A program made the translations under genes and the position numbers. Below the pieces are notes generated by a model. That model saw nothing but the letters and a program-made list of their open reading frames with translations. It had not been told where the DNA came from and made no database searches. From Lucinisca nassula (Eukaryota; Mollusca; Bivalvia; Lucinida; Lucinidae), in the NCBI GenBank assembly GCA_963580285.1, contig OY757010.1, positions 145,190,675 through 145,254,674 on the forward strand: a stretch of 64,000 bases of DNA, read 5' to 3'. How positions within the stretch are numbered: position 1 is the first letter of the stretch; each line of letters begins with the position of its first letter. This document shows positions 1 through 9,379 of this stretch, piece after piece.

Positions 1-1169
1 GACCTTTCATGAAGTGGAGGAGAGGGGCATGGCCCCCGCACATTGTCTCAGCACAAAGAGACCCCCAGGGTTGGTGTGCCTGAATGAGTCTGGGAAAGAT
101 TTAAGCCCCCCAGTGGAAATCTTCCACTGACCGTTCCAAGGCGGCTCTTCTGTGGCGATTTATTTATGTTGTTGTTTGTTACTTACTGTGTGTATCACTT
201 GTGTCTTTTAATTTTGGATGGCCATATGGCCATTTTGTGGGAAAGTAACTGTCCATATGGCCTTCCTTTGTTTAGGTTTCCATTATGGTCTGGTCGCTTA
301 ATGTTTGTATTTCTTTCCCTTTGGTGTCTTTTTATGGATGGAGTAAGTTAATTGTATCAATTCCTGATCTTTGTTTTACTTCTACTTACCATAAGGAACA
401 AGAATATATATGGTTTAGGGGTGGGGATCTAAGATATATGACCTTTTATGAAGTGGAGGGGGTGGGGCATGGCCCCGGCACAACCTGGGGACCCCATGTT
501 GACATAAAAGCATATGGCTAAGAGAAGTTTACTCAAGGAATATTTCTACCAACGTTTTGTCAAAACATCTGCAATGACTTGGCAATAAATACCATTTTTC
601 AGTTTTTCCAATTATAAGTCTATGGAAACTCTAAGTTGCCAAAGCAACCAAACTAGAGAGTCGAATCTCATAAAAACACAAAACCTGTTGAGGAAAATAT
701 GGTGAATATTTTCATAAAGTCTCAGCCCCATCGTTTCTGAGAAGATGATATTTTAAGTATTTTTTTTTCTATTTTTTGGATTTTGGTTTTCATGGCAACC
801 ACTAAAATGAACAATGGGCCTAAAATCACATGTCATATATTAGATTGCTTAAGGAACCTTTCTATAAAAGTTTTGTCCAAATATCTGCAAAGTATTTGCA
901 GTAAATGTCATTTTCAATTTTCCCAATTATAAGTCTATGGAAACAAGTTGCCATAGCAATCAAACTAAAGAACCACATTTCATAAAAAAGACAAACTTTC
1001 AATCCCCGGCCCAAGGATATTACAAATGACATTTGGACCCAATCGGCCCAGTGGGTTCAGAGGAGATGTCATTTGAAAGTGTTGACGTCACACGACATAC
1101 GACGTCAGACGACGACAGACAACAGCCTATCATGTTAGCTCTCCTGGAGCCTTCGGCTCTGGTGAGCTA
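1..1169 (+). mobile_element. T-core Helentron-like element, 5' side outside the window
   Basis: T-core units of about 155 bp (GGTTTAGGGGTGGGGATCT, then TGAAGTGGAGGGGGTGGGGC, then a CTGAATG-type junction) occupy 1-89 and 389-513. A conserved tail module follows: AAGCATATGGCTAAGAGAAG, CCATAGCAACCAAACTA and GAGGAGATGTCATTTGAAAG. A GACGACAGAC run and the terminal hairpin GAGCC-TTC-GGCTC come next, ending GGTGAGCTA at 1169. The same layout recurs at 16202-17094 and 46400-47856. Confidence 0.65.
90..390 (+). mobile_element. PLE-A 3' UTR fragment inserted in a T-core array
   Basis: This matches the 3'-most 300 bp of PLE-A in the opposite orientation to the copy at 8819. The T-core sequence reads TGAATGAGTCT on the left and resumes as CATAAGGAACAAG on the right, so the fragment interrupts one repeat unit. 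The PLE 3' end is at about 388 (TTTTACTTCTACTT). Confidence 0.7.
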
Positions 1170-1776
1170 AATATATATAAGTTATTGATCGGAAACGCCC
1201 AAAAACCACTTATTTGGAATTGAAAACGGCCGTAACTCATTAACCCATTTGCCCATTAACAATCCTATACAGCTTATTCCCGGTACAAACAAGTATGTAA
1301 AATTTGACAATAATCCGTGAAAATTTACTCAAGGTATCGATCGTAAATGGTGCGGACAGACGGATGGATATACAGAACACATTGACCTTGAGCCCGGGAC
1401 CCTAGAAATCGAACTTACTCGCGATATTATCATTACCAACATTTGTGTGTATGTTATAGTAAAGTCGTTTTATAAATATAGGCGCTAGAGCAATGACAGG
1501 TAACCTAAACCTAGCCAGTGCTCTTGACCTTGAGTCTAGGACCCTGAAAGTCGAGATATTATCATACCCAAACTGTTTTTGAAGTTAAAATAAAAAACAT
1601 CAATAACTGTAGGCACAAAAGTGATGACAAATATGTTCTAGAAAGGGTTATCCTTTGGAAGCAAGGAATACACCACAGAACTGGAAAATATGGAGTGTAC
1701 ATGTTTTCTGGGCCGAAGTATGTATATACGTACTTACGTAGGGGACAAACGCCATAACCACTCACAAAATAGAATA
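1170..1776. repeat. Unassigned 600 bp with a weak two-unit repeat and a ribozyme-family remnant
   Basis: Two imperfect copies share CCTTGAG-C--GGACCCT and CGA-ATATTATCAT (about 1384-1500 and 1528-1620). 1619-1716 matches the module next to the hammerhead at 12713 (TCTAGAAAGGGTTATCCTTT ... TTTTCTGGGCC) and stops just inside the ribozyme. No gene seen. Confidence 0.45.
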
Positions 1777-3227
1777 ACAAGAGGGCCCAGAGGGCCCTGG
1801 TTCGCTCACCTGATCCAATGTATAATAAGTGAGCCCCAGGCAGAGTCAATTTTGGCCCCAGGGCTATAATTTGAACAATCTTGGTAGAGGTCCACAAGAT
1901 GAAGCTTCCTATCGAATATGAAAGACCTGGGCTTTGTGGTTTCAGAGAAGAAGATTTTTAAAGATTTTCCCTATATAAGTCTATGTAAAACCAAAGGGCC
2001 ACATGGCGGGGGCATTTTTGGTCTCAGGCCAATAATTTGAACAATCTTGGTAGAGGTCCACTAGCTGAAGCTTCATAATAAATATCAAAGACCTAAGCCT
2101 TGTGGTTTCAGAGAAGAAGATTTTTCAAGATTTTCCCTATATTAGTCTATGTAAAACCAAAGGGCCCTTGAGCAGGGGCATTTTTGGCCCCAGGGCTATA
2201 ATTTGAACAATCTTGGTAGAGGTCCACAAGATGAAGCTTCATATCAAATATCAAAGACCTGGGCCTTGCAGTTTCAGAAAAGAAGATTTTTAAAGATTTT
2301 CCCTATATAAGCCTATGTAAAACCAAAGGGCCCGGAGGCGGGGGCATTTTTGGCCCCAGCACTATAATTTGAACAATCTTGGTAGGGGTCCACTAGATGA
2401 AGTTTCATACCAAATAGCAAAGATCTGGGCCTTGCAGTTTCAGAGAAGAAGATTTTTAAAGATTTTCCCTATATAAGCCCATGTAAAACAAAAAGGCCCA
2501 CGGGCGGGGGCATTTTTGGTCCCAGCATTATAATTTGAACAATCTTGGTAGGGGTCCACTAGATGAAGCTTCATACCAAATATCAAAGACCTGGGCCTTG
2601 TGGTTTCAGAGAAGAAGATTTTTAAAGATTTTCCCTATATAAGCCCATGTAAATTCAAAGGGCCCCGTCGCGGGGGCATTTTTATCTCCAGCACTATAAT
2701 TTGAACAATCTTGGTAGGGGTCCACTAGATGAAGCTTCATACCAAATATCAAAGACCTGGGCCTTGCGGTTTCAGAGAAGAATATTTTTAAAGATTTTCC
2801 CTATATAAGCCCATGTAAACCCAAAGGGCCCCGGTGTGGGGGCATTTTCGGCGCCAGCACAATAATTTGAACAATCTTTGTAGGGGTCCACTAGATGAAG
2901 CTTCAAACCAAATATCAATGTCCTGGGCCTTGTGGTTTCAGAGAAGAAGATTTTTTAAGTTTTCGGTGAAAAAAAATCTATTTTTGGCTCCAGTGACCTA
3001 TATGTGCAATGGACCGGAACCATTTGAACAACTTTGAAAGGGGACCACCTAAGGATCATTCCTGTGAAGTTTGGTCAAAATCTGATCAGTGGTTTAGGAG
3101 GAGATGTCGTTTAAAGGAAAAGTTTACGGACGGACGCACACACGCACGAGACGCACGGACGCACGACGGACGACGGACAAAAAGTGATCCCAAAAGCTCA
3201 CCTTGTCACTACGTGACAGGTGAGCTA
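1777..3227 (+). mobile_element. E1: complete Helentron-like element with a 165-bp tandem core
   Basis: Starts ACAAGAGGGCCC with palindrome GGGCCC-AGA-GGGCCC and GCTCACCTGATCC. Seven units of about 165 bp follow (TTTGAACAATCTTGGTAG, GAAGCTTCATACCAAATA, TTTCAGAGAAGAAGATTT), each ending in TATAAG plus an AACC-AAAGGGCC linker. The tail module has GGACCGGAACCATTTGAACA and GGAGGAGATGTCGTTTAAAG. A GACGGACG run precedes the hairpin GTCAC-TAC-GTGAC, and the element ends AGGTGAGCTA. No coding capacity. Confidence 0.75.
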
Positions 3228-3231
3228 AAAA

Positions 3232-3802
3232 GGCAATGATCAGGAAATGATATAATTAACCAACAACTCCCATCAGAGACATCAAAGGGAAAGTAACACA
3301 AACATTAAATAACCAGACCCTAATGGAAAAGACAAATGGACTGTTACTTTCTCACAAAATGGCCTATTGGCTATCCAAAACAAAATGATATAAGCGATGC
3401 ACACACTCAAAGACAAACCATAACAAAAATAAAGCGCGACAGAAGAACCGCATTGGAATGGTGTGTGAAAAGTATTTCACGGGGGTAGGGTGGGGGACTT
3501 AAATCGATTTGTCAGACCGCATGAAGCCTGTAAGCAAGGGGTCGCCGGTTCCAGTCAGGTTCTAGTCGCATTTTTCCAATTTCATTTCTTAAAGATTTAT
3601 GTATTCCTAATCCTAACTCATCAGTGCAACATCTCCGAGAACACAAAAAATTCAAACAACCACAGCGATTAAACAACGGTGAGGACTCGACAGCAACAAA
3701 CCACTGAAATGCTTGGGAAAAAGAAGACTGACAGTTAGACTCCGATGGGCCCAACCAGAGACAGAGCGTTAGGTACCAACCAACATTACATAAGTAAATA
3801 AG
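3232..3802 (-). mobile_element. PLE-A 3' UTR fragment
   Basis: Its 3' end lies four bases beyond the end of element E1. It follows the PLE-A tail to about 3525, where roughly 75 bp of foreign sequence (3533-3607, with GGTTCCAGTC resembling a tRNA B box) replaces part of the UTR. It then continues as CCTAACTCATCAGTGC to about 3802. Confidence 0.6.
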
Positions 3803-4013
3803 CTCCGAAGTTAGATCCTTTGGAATCAAAGAATACACCAAATAAACAAAAAACCTCGGCCGTCGCTGATCCCGGTTGTGATCCCAATTTAGAAATAGTG
3901 GGCAAATCTTGGAAGTAGTTTGGTCATGGTACCCCAAGTCATAATCCAAACTCATAAATCCGAAAAAGAATGACGAATCCGAATGTTCAGGCCAACAGAA
4001 ATGGAAAAGAGAA

Positions 4014-4545
4014 ACGAGAGGGCCAAGATGGCCCTGTATCGCTGACCTGTCACCGGATGATCACTAGCAATGTTTAGAAAACAAGTGTTGGCATCAGATG
4101 CTAGACATATGAGTCAGTGGTTCCCTGTGCTATACAGAGCTGACTAATATGTCACTATTCGGACACCTTGTGGACACTGATAATCAGGTCCTTGTACACC
4201 AGTAGGAGATGAATAGCAAATCCCAATTTCAATGTCGCCCAAATGCCTCCCATCAGTTTCACTTTAATCTGACCTCTGCTTCGAGAGAAGATATCATTTG
4301 AAGAAATTTAAGATGGCCTCCAACGTAGCCATTTTGGATATTGGAACAAAAGAGTTTTAGCAAATCTGAATCTCTATGTCACCCCGATGTCTCCAATAAA
4401 TTTCAGCTCAATCCAACCCTTGGATCGGGAAGAGATGTTGGATATCAGAACAGAAAAAATTAGCAAATCTAAATCTCCATGCTGCCTTCCATGAAGTTTC
4501 AACTTCATCTAACCTCTGGATGGGGTGGAGATTGATTGACTGAAT
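4014..4545 (+). mobile_element. E2: 5' part of an element with the E9-type core
   Basis: Header ACGAGAGGGCC with palindrome GGGCC-AAGAT-GGCCC and GCTGACCTG. Two to three degenerate units follow (AATCTGAATCTC-ATGTCACC, AGTTTCA-CT--ATC-AACC). It is cut off at the inverted-repeat element at 4546. Confidence 0.55.
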
Positions 4546-5290
4546 TGGAGTTTAACGGCCCAGTCAACACTATTTAGGCCATTTTTGAGCCGGCCAGTTT
4601 ACCTATCCACACTTTACCTGGACAGGCTTGTCTCTTGTCGGGCCCATCGGAGTCTAATTATTTTCCTTTGCTACAGCTTTTCAGTGGTTTCTTGCTGTCG
4701 AGTCCTCACCGATGTGTCATCTCTGTGTTTGTTTGATTTTTGTGTTCTCGGAGATGGTGCACTGATGAGTTAGGAGACCTTAATGCGGACTGAACAAATT
4801 AGTTGTCTAAATCGCGACGGATATAAGGGGCGCGGATTGCAGCTGGGTAAAATCAATTTAAGCAAACCCCACACGAGTGGAATTCTTTTTACTGACCGTT
4901 CCAAGGCGATTCTTCTGTCGCGCTTTATTTTTGTTATAGTTTGTCTTTGATTGTGTGTTTTGCATATGTTGTTTTGTTTTGGATAGCCAGTTGGCCATTT
5001 TGTGGGAAAGTAACTGTCCTTTTGGCTTTCTGCTATTGATGTTTCCATTCGGGTCTAGTTATTTCATGATTGAGTGTCTTTCCCTTTGGTGTCATGTTGA
5101 TCAGGAAAATTTTTCTACGGTCATTCACTCCCTTCTGCTGATTCAAGAAGGGCAGTTTTCAGTTTCTGGGGAAAGAATTTGCCCTGTACTGGTTAACCGC
5201 TTACATATAAGCCTGCCCAGGAAAATTGTGGATAGGTAAACAGACCGGCTCAAAAAAGACAAATATTGTTGACTGGGCCTTTAAACTCCA
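4546..5290. mobile_element. PLE-A 3' UTR copy (4630-5105, plus sense) enclosed by an 84-bp inverted repeat
   Basis: The left arm 4546-4629 and right arm 5209-5290 are inverted copies of each other, with few mismatches. Both contain GGCCCAGTCAACA, GAGCCGG and TTTACCTATCCACA. Between them is a PLE-A 3' UTR and about 100 bp of other sequence. The arm ends resemble the tail of the S2 SINE-like family (GTTTAACG...CAGTCAACAC). After the right arm there is an (AAAC)n tail to 5310. Confidence 0.65.
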
Positions 5291-5529
5291 AAACAAACAA
5301 ACAAACAAATAACTATAGACCTTCATTTTCATTATTCGGCAAATACATCAAATAGTTAGATCAGGCTATAAAGGTTACCTTTGGGAACACATACGCACAC
5401 TTTCTTGCACGCCAGACAAGGAAATCCGCGATTTTACCCTGGGATAGAAATTTATATTCTGACCATGGTGTTCCGACCCAATATCGAATATTCCCCCGTG
5501 TTTGATAAATGTACTGGTTGAATACGACC

Positions 5530-5606
5530 TCGTATGCGCCGTCGTTAAGGTTGACGTCATGCACGTTACGTGACGTCGCTAAACATTCATGTAGTGTCAT
5601 CACAAT
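5530..5606 (+). promoter_or_regulatory. CRE-containing promoter-like segment
   Basis: A palindromic cAMP-response element TGACGTCA is at 5552-5559, and a half site TGACGTCG is at 5571-5578. The stretch is richer in CpG than its surroundings and leads directly to the ATGGCGGC start at 5607. No TATA box is evident. A minus-strand frame (5603-5361) runs the other way and ends near a possible donor, so the segment could be bidirectional. Confidence 0.4.
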
Positions 5607-5666
5607 ATGGCGGCGTCGGTAACCGAAGTGACTGCAGCATTACAAATTCTCTCTAGGAAATGGAAG
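5607..5666 (+). CDS. Candidate first coding exon of an unidentified plus-strand gene
   Basis: The ATG at 5607 sits in CAATATGGCGGC, a start-site context resembling the YY1 motif AANATGGCGGC. Twenty codons follow (MAASVTEVTAALQILSRKWK), then a splice donor AAG|GTATGC at 5667. Fifty bases upstream there is a full CRE. An M-A-A-S start followed by a helix-forming stretch is typical of housekeeping genes, but I do not recognise the family. No second exon was found downstream, and the minus-strand macro-domain exon lies only about 220 bp further on, so the two genes would overlap. It could instead be a relic promoter carried with a duplication. Confidence 0.35.
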
Positions 5667-5674
5667 GTATGCAA

Positions 5675-5830
5675 GAAAGAGAATATTATATGGGTTTGAG
5701 GGGTGGATAGAAAAATCCGTCCCTCGGGATCACTGTCCGGCATCACGGGGCAAGCCTCGTGATGCCGGACAGTGACCCTCGGGACGGATTTTTTCCATCC
5801 ACCCCTCACACCCATATAAGATTCTTATAT
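5675..5830. repeat. Long near-perfect hairpin (about 65-bp arms)
   Basis: Left arm 5686-5750 and right arm 5755-5819 are reverse complements, with a few mismatches and a 4-base loop. Both contain GGGTGGAT, ATCCGTCCC and TGTCCGGCATCACG. Weaker pairing extends to about 5675 and 5830. It lies in the intron downstream of the macro-domain exon at 5883, and also downstream of the candidate exon at 5607. Confidence 0.85.
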
Positions 5831-5882
5831 TCTTAGCCAGACTAGCTTTTCAGGGAAAGAATGACACGTATAATGATATTAC

Positions 5883-5941
5883 CTTTTGACTTGATAGTTG
5901 CTCAACTGCAAGTTCTACAGTAACATTTCCATACTTCAGGT
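5883..5941 (-). CDS. Exon of the PARP14-like gene (start of the next macro-domain module)
   Basis: This is a 59-nt minus-strand exon. The acceptor has a T-rich tract ending in GTTTGTTTCAG and the donor is AAAAG|GTAATATC. It starts with two bases that complete a codon with the G left by the 24926 exon, giving Asp, then LKYGNVTVELAVEQLSSQK in phase 0. 'VTVELAVEQLSSQK' resembles the first strand and helix of a macro domain, which in the family is followed by a V-D-V-I-V-N-type strand. I infer that another macro domain starts here and continues in an exon beyond the left part of the window. The intron back to the previous exon is 18,984 bp and consists mainly of mobile elements. Confidence 0.65.
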
Positions 5942-6844
5942 CTGAAACAAACACATAAAAAAATGTTGTTGTTTTTTCAACAACACTACTGTGGGAATTC
6001 CCAAGAAGGAATAGTGAGAATTACACTGTCCGCTGAACAAATGCCTGCCACAACAAGAATTCTGACGAAGGCTCTATGAGCAATGGTAAACCGCTTAGAG
6101 AGTCTAAAAAGTTCTATGGAAAGGTAATCTTTTGGAAGCAAGGAAATTAACACAGAACTGAGAACACTAGTTTTTTTCCTGGGCCAGACTAGGTAGTTGC
6201 CAGACAAACAGGTGCGTGTTGGACCATTCATACATATAAACCCTATTGGTTTCACAAGTGGCAGGGCTTGAGATGTAATTTCAAGCGGTAGGGCTTGAGG
6301 TGTCTCATCATAGTGTTGAGTGGGATGTTAAACCAAAAATCAAACAAAGAAGTTCTACTGTGAATGAGAATGCTTTTCTATGGCACTATGCACTTGCCTA
6401 CGGGCAATGTGTTCTTCATTACTGGCAATTTGCAGAGATACAGAGTCGCCGATTTATATACAAAGTAAACGAGACATCTTCTGGATATGCACAAAGAGTT
6501 GTTCCAAAGGATTATATTTTTATACAACATATTTACTTTCACAACAGCTGGTGTTAAGGGACTGTGTGGCGGCGCCCTTCATCGTAGTGTGAGTTATAAT
6601 TTCTAGTCCTTTGGAAGCATTGATTGCACTACGGCATTTCGAAAATATCTCAGGGTCATTGATTAGCCTAACTGACCGAAACTAGCTAGTCAGGCCGAGA
6701 AAAAAAGAACACTCTACAATTTTAGTTATGTGTTGTATTCTTTGCTTCCAAATGATTATCTATTTAAAGGACCTTGGTCATGATATATTTCTCTTGACCA
6801 GACTGGCTATTATCGACTAAGCAGACATTATCTGTGACCATTGT
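5942..6844. repeat. Mixed SINE-like (S2) and hammerhead-family fragments
   Basis: 6120-6260 has the ribozyme-family module (TTTTGGAAGCAAGG ... CTGGGCCAGACTAGGTAG), then the S2 piece ATATAAACCCTATTGGTTTC. 6262-6350 ends with GTTGAGTGGGATGTTAAACC. 6653-6697 on the plus strand is a decayed hammerhead. No coding exon seen. Confidence 0.45.
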
Positions 6845-8264
6845 TAGTTTACCTGAGCCGAAGGCTCATAGGTGAGTTAATAGTATGACAAGAGCCCATT
6901 GTCTGTCTGTCTGTCTGTCGTCTGTCTGTTAACATTTTCAAACATCTTCTCCTCCCAAACCACTGGGCCGAATGAAGTCAAATTTAATGAGGAGCATCCA
7001 TTGGCCGGGGGAACGAAAGTTTGTTCGTGGCGTCTAGATCGCATGACCAAGATGGTCGCCATTCCCATATATTATAAAATCCTTCCAAAATTCTTCTCCT
7101 CCGGAACCAGTTGGCCAACTTGGTATGTCGAGGTTTATTTTTGTTATGGCCTGTCTTTGAGTGTGTGTGTCGTTTGCAATTCTGTTTAGGATAGCTTATT
7201 GGCAATTTTGTGATAAAGTAACTGTCCTTTTGACTTTCCGCGATTGATGTATCCATTAGGGTCTAGTTAGTATGTAGCATTGGGGACCCATCATAATTTG
7301 TTCAAATGATGACCCGAGGATTACAAGACCTATTTTAAGCCAAGATCAAATCTGGTTACATAACGTTTTGAATGGGAAAATGTCAAAATTGTGTATTTTC
7401 GGAAACGATTAGAGCCTGTGATCTGAATATTAGTAGATGCAATTAGCTAAATGAGTGGACTACATCAGTATTCAAGGTCAAGGTCATTATTTGACCTTGG
7501 CCCAAGGTCATTCAAGAAAATTAAAACTTACTTTCCTCAGCAAGCCCTTAGCCACTTGAAACACAATTTCAAATAAATGCCTGTAGGAACAAGGAAATGA
7601 ATATTAATTAAAATGAGTTTGGTCACATGACCAAGATGGCCACTATGCCCGTATAAGGTGAAAACACTTCAAAATCTTCTTCTCCCGAACCAGAGAGTCA
7701 ATTGCGATGAAGCTTAACATGTAGCATTGGAAACTCTGGCTCATTATAGTTTGTTCAACTAATGACCCTTGGATGACCTTGGCCTGTGTTAAGCAAAGGT
7801 AAAATTTGGTATGGGAAAAAGTAATAGTATATTTTTCGGAAACTATTGCAGCCTGTGATCTGAAAATTCGTAGCTGCAGTTAGCTAAATGAGCTGATAAA
7901 ACTACATGAATATTCAAGGTCAAGGTCATTCCTTCACCTTAGCCTTTAGCCTTTGAGATTTGAAGATTAACACTTATTTTCCACAGTATCCTCTGGACTG
8001 ATTCTGACCAAATTTTATATGCAAGCTATAAAAAACAAGACAATGAAAATTTATTGATATGCGTTTGGTCACATGATCAATATGGCCATGATGCCCATTA
8101 ATGGTAAAACACATCAGAAATCGTTTCCGCAACCAATTGGTAGATTTTTTTTATGAAACTTGGTATGTAGCATTGGGGATTTTGGCCCATTATAGTTTCC
8201 TCAAATGATCCCTTGATGGCCTTGACATATTTTATGCAAATATAAAATATGGAAAAAAGTAATA
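6845..8264 (-). mobile_element. Helentron-like element with about 440-bp units, reverse orientation
   Basis: Read on the minus strand, it ends in a GACAGAC run and the hairpin GAGCC-TTC-GGCTC followed by AGGTAAAC (a mutated GGTGAGC). Three units share GGTCACATGACCAAGATGGCC-type starts (about 7040, 7620, 8065), AAGGTCAAGGTCATT and CAGCCTGTGATCTGAA. A PLE tail sits in the first unit. The 5' header is not visible. Confidence 0.5.
7134..7264 (+). mobile_element. PLE-A 3' UTR fragment in the 440-bp-unit element
   Basis: About 130 bp similar to the PLE-A 3' UTR (TTATTTTTGTTATGGCCTGT ... GGGTCTAGTTAG). It interrupts the first 440-bp unit: GGCCAACTTGGTATGT stops and AGTATGTAGCATTGGGGA resumes. Confidence 0.55.
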
Positions 8265-8608
8265 AAAAAGAGGCCTATGGGCCACTATGCTCACCAGAGC
8301 TCAGGGTGGGGGCACTGCCCACTGGCATCCATGTATTTTAATAAACCATGGAAACCGATGAAATTTGGACCCAATCAGCCTAGTGGCTTCAGAGGACTCA
8401 TGTCGCTTGAATGTGCTGTTGCAAGACAACAAACAACAATTGCCAACTACCCATCTGTGGCAACCAGTAGGTCTAAAATTATATGGCAAATAGACCATTG
8501 TTTAAGGAATATTTCTATAAAAGTTTGACAAAATACCTTGAATACATTTTTTCCATTTTTCAACATTATAGATCTAAGAAAATTTGTTGAAAGCGACGTT
8601 ACACCCGA

Positions 8609-8705
<97 letters not shown>

Positions 8706-8818
8706 GATCTAAGGAAATGCTTAACTTGCCATAGTAACCAAACTGAAGAGCCAAATTTCATTAAAAACACAAAACCTGTAAAGGTAAATATGGTGAATAT
8801 TTAAATAAAGTCTAAGTA
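8265..8818 (+). mobile_element. E3: 5' part of an element containing a CA microsatellite
   Basis: Header-like AAGAGGCCTATGGGCC and GCTCACC at 8269-8295, then sequence related to the T-core tail module (ACCCAATCAGCCTAGTGGCT, TTGCCATAGTAACCAAACT). It is interrupted by the CA repeat and cut off by the PLE-A 3' end. Confidence 0.45.
8612..8701. repeat. (CA)45 microsatellite
   Basis: About 90 bases of uninterrupted CA. The Thr-His and Cys-Val frames across it are translation artefacts. Confidence 0.97.
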
Positions 8819-9379
8819 GAGGTAAAGCAAAGATCAGGAATTGATACAATTAACTTACTCCACCCATAAAAGACACCAAAGGGAAAGAAATACAAACATT
8901 AAGCGACCAGACCATAATGGAAACCTAAACAAAGGAAGGCCATAAGGACAGTTACTTTCCCACAAAATGGCCATATGGCCATCCAAAACCAAAAGACACA
9001 AGTGATACACACAGTAAGTAACAAACAACAACATAAATAAATCGCCACAGAAGAGCCGCCTTGGAACGGTCAGTGGAAGATTTCCACTGGGGGGCTTAAA
9101 TCGATTTTACGTGGCCACAATCCTCGCCCTTACTTCCGTCGCGATTTAGACAAATAATTTGTTCAGTCCGCATGAAGGCCTCCTAACTCATCAGTGCAAC
9201 ATCTCCGTGAACACAAAAATCAAAGAACCACAGAGGTGAGACAACGGTGAGGACTCGACAGCAAGAAACCACTGAAATGCTGGAGCAAAAGAAAACCAAC
9301 AGTTAGACTCCGATGAGCCCAACCAGAGACAGAGCATCAGGCACCAACCGACATTATCTCTCTAATTTTCAATAAGCCT

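Noticed and set aside
8447..8804. Open frames with poly Thr-His and Cys-Val
   Set aside because: They translate the CA microsatellite on the two strands; no coding evidence.
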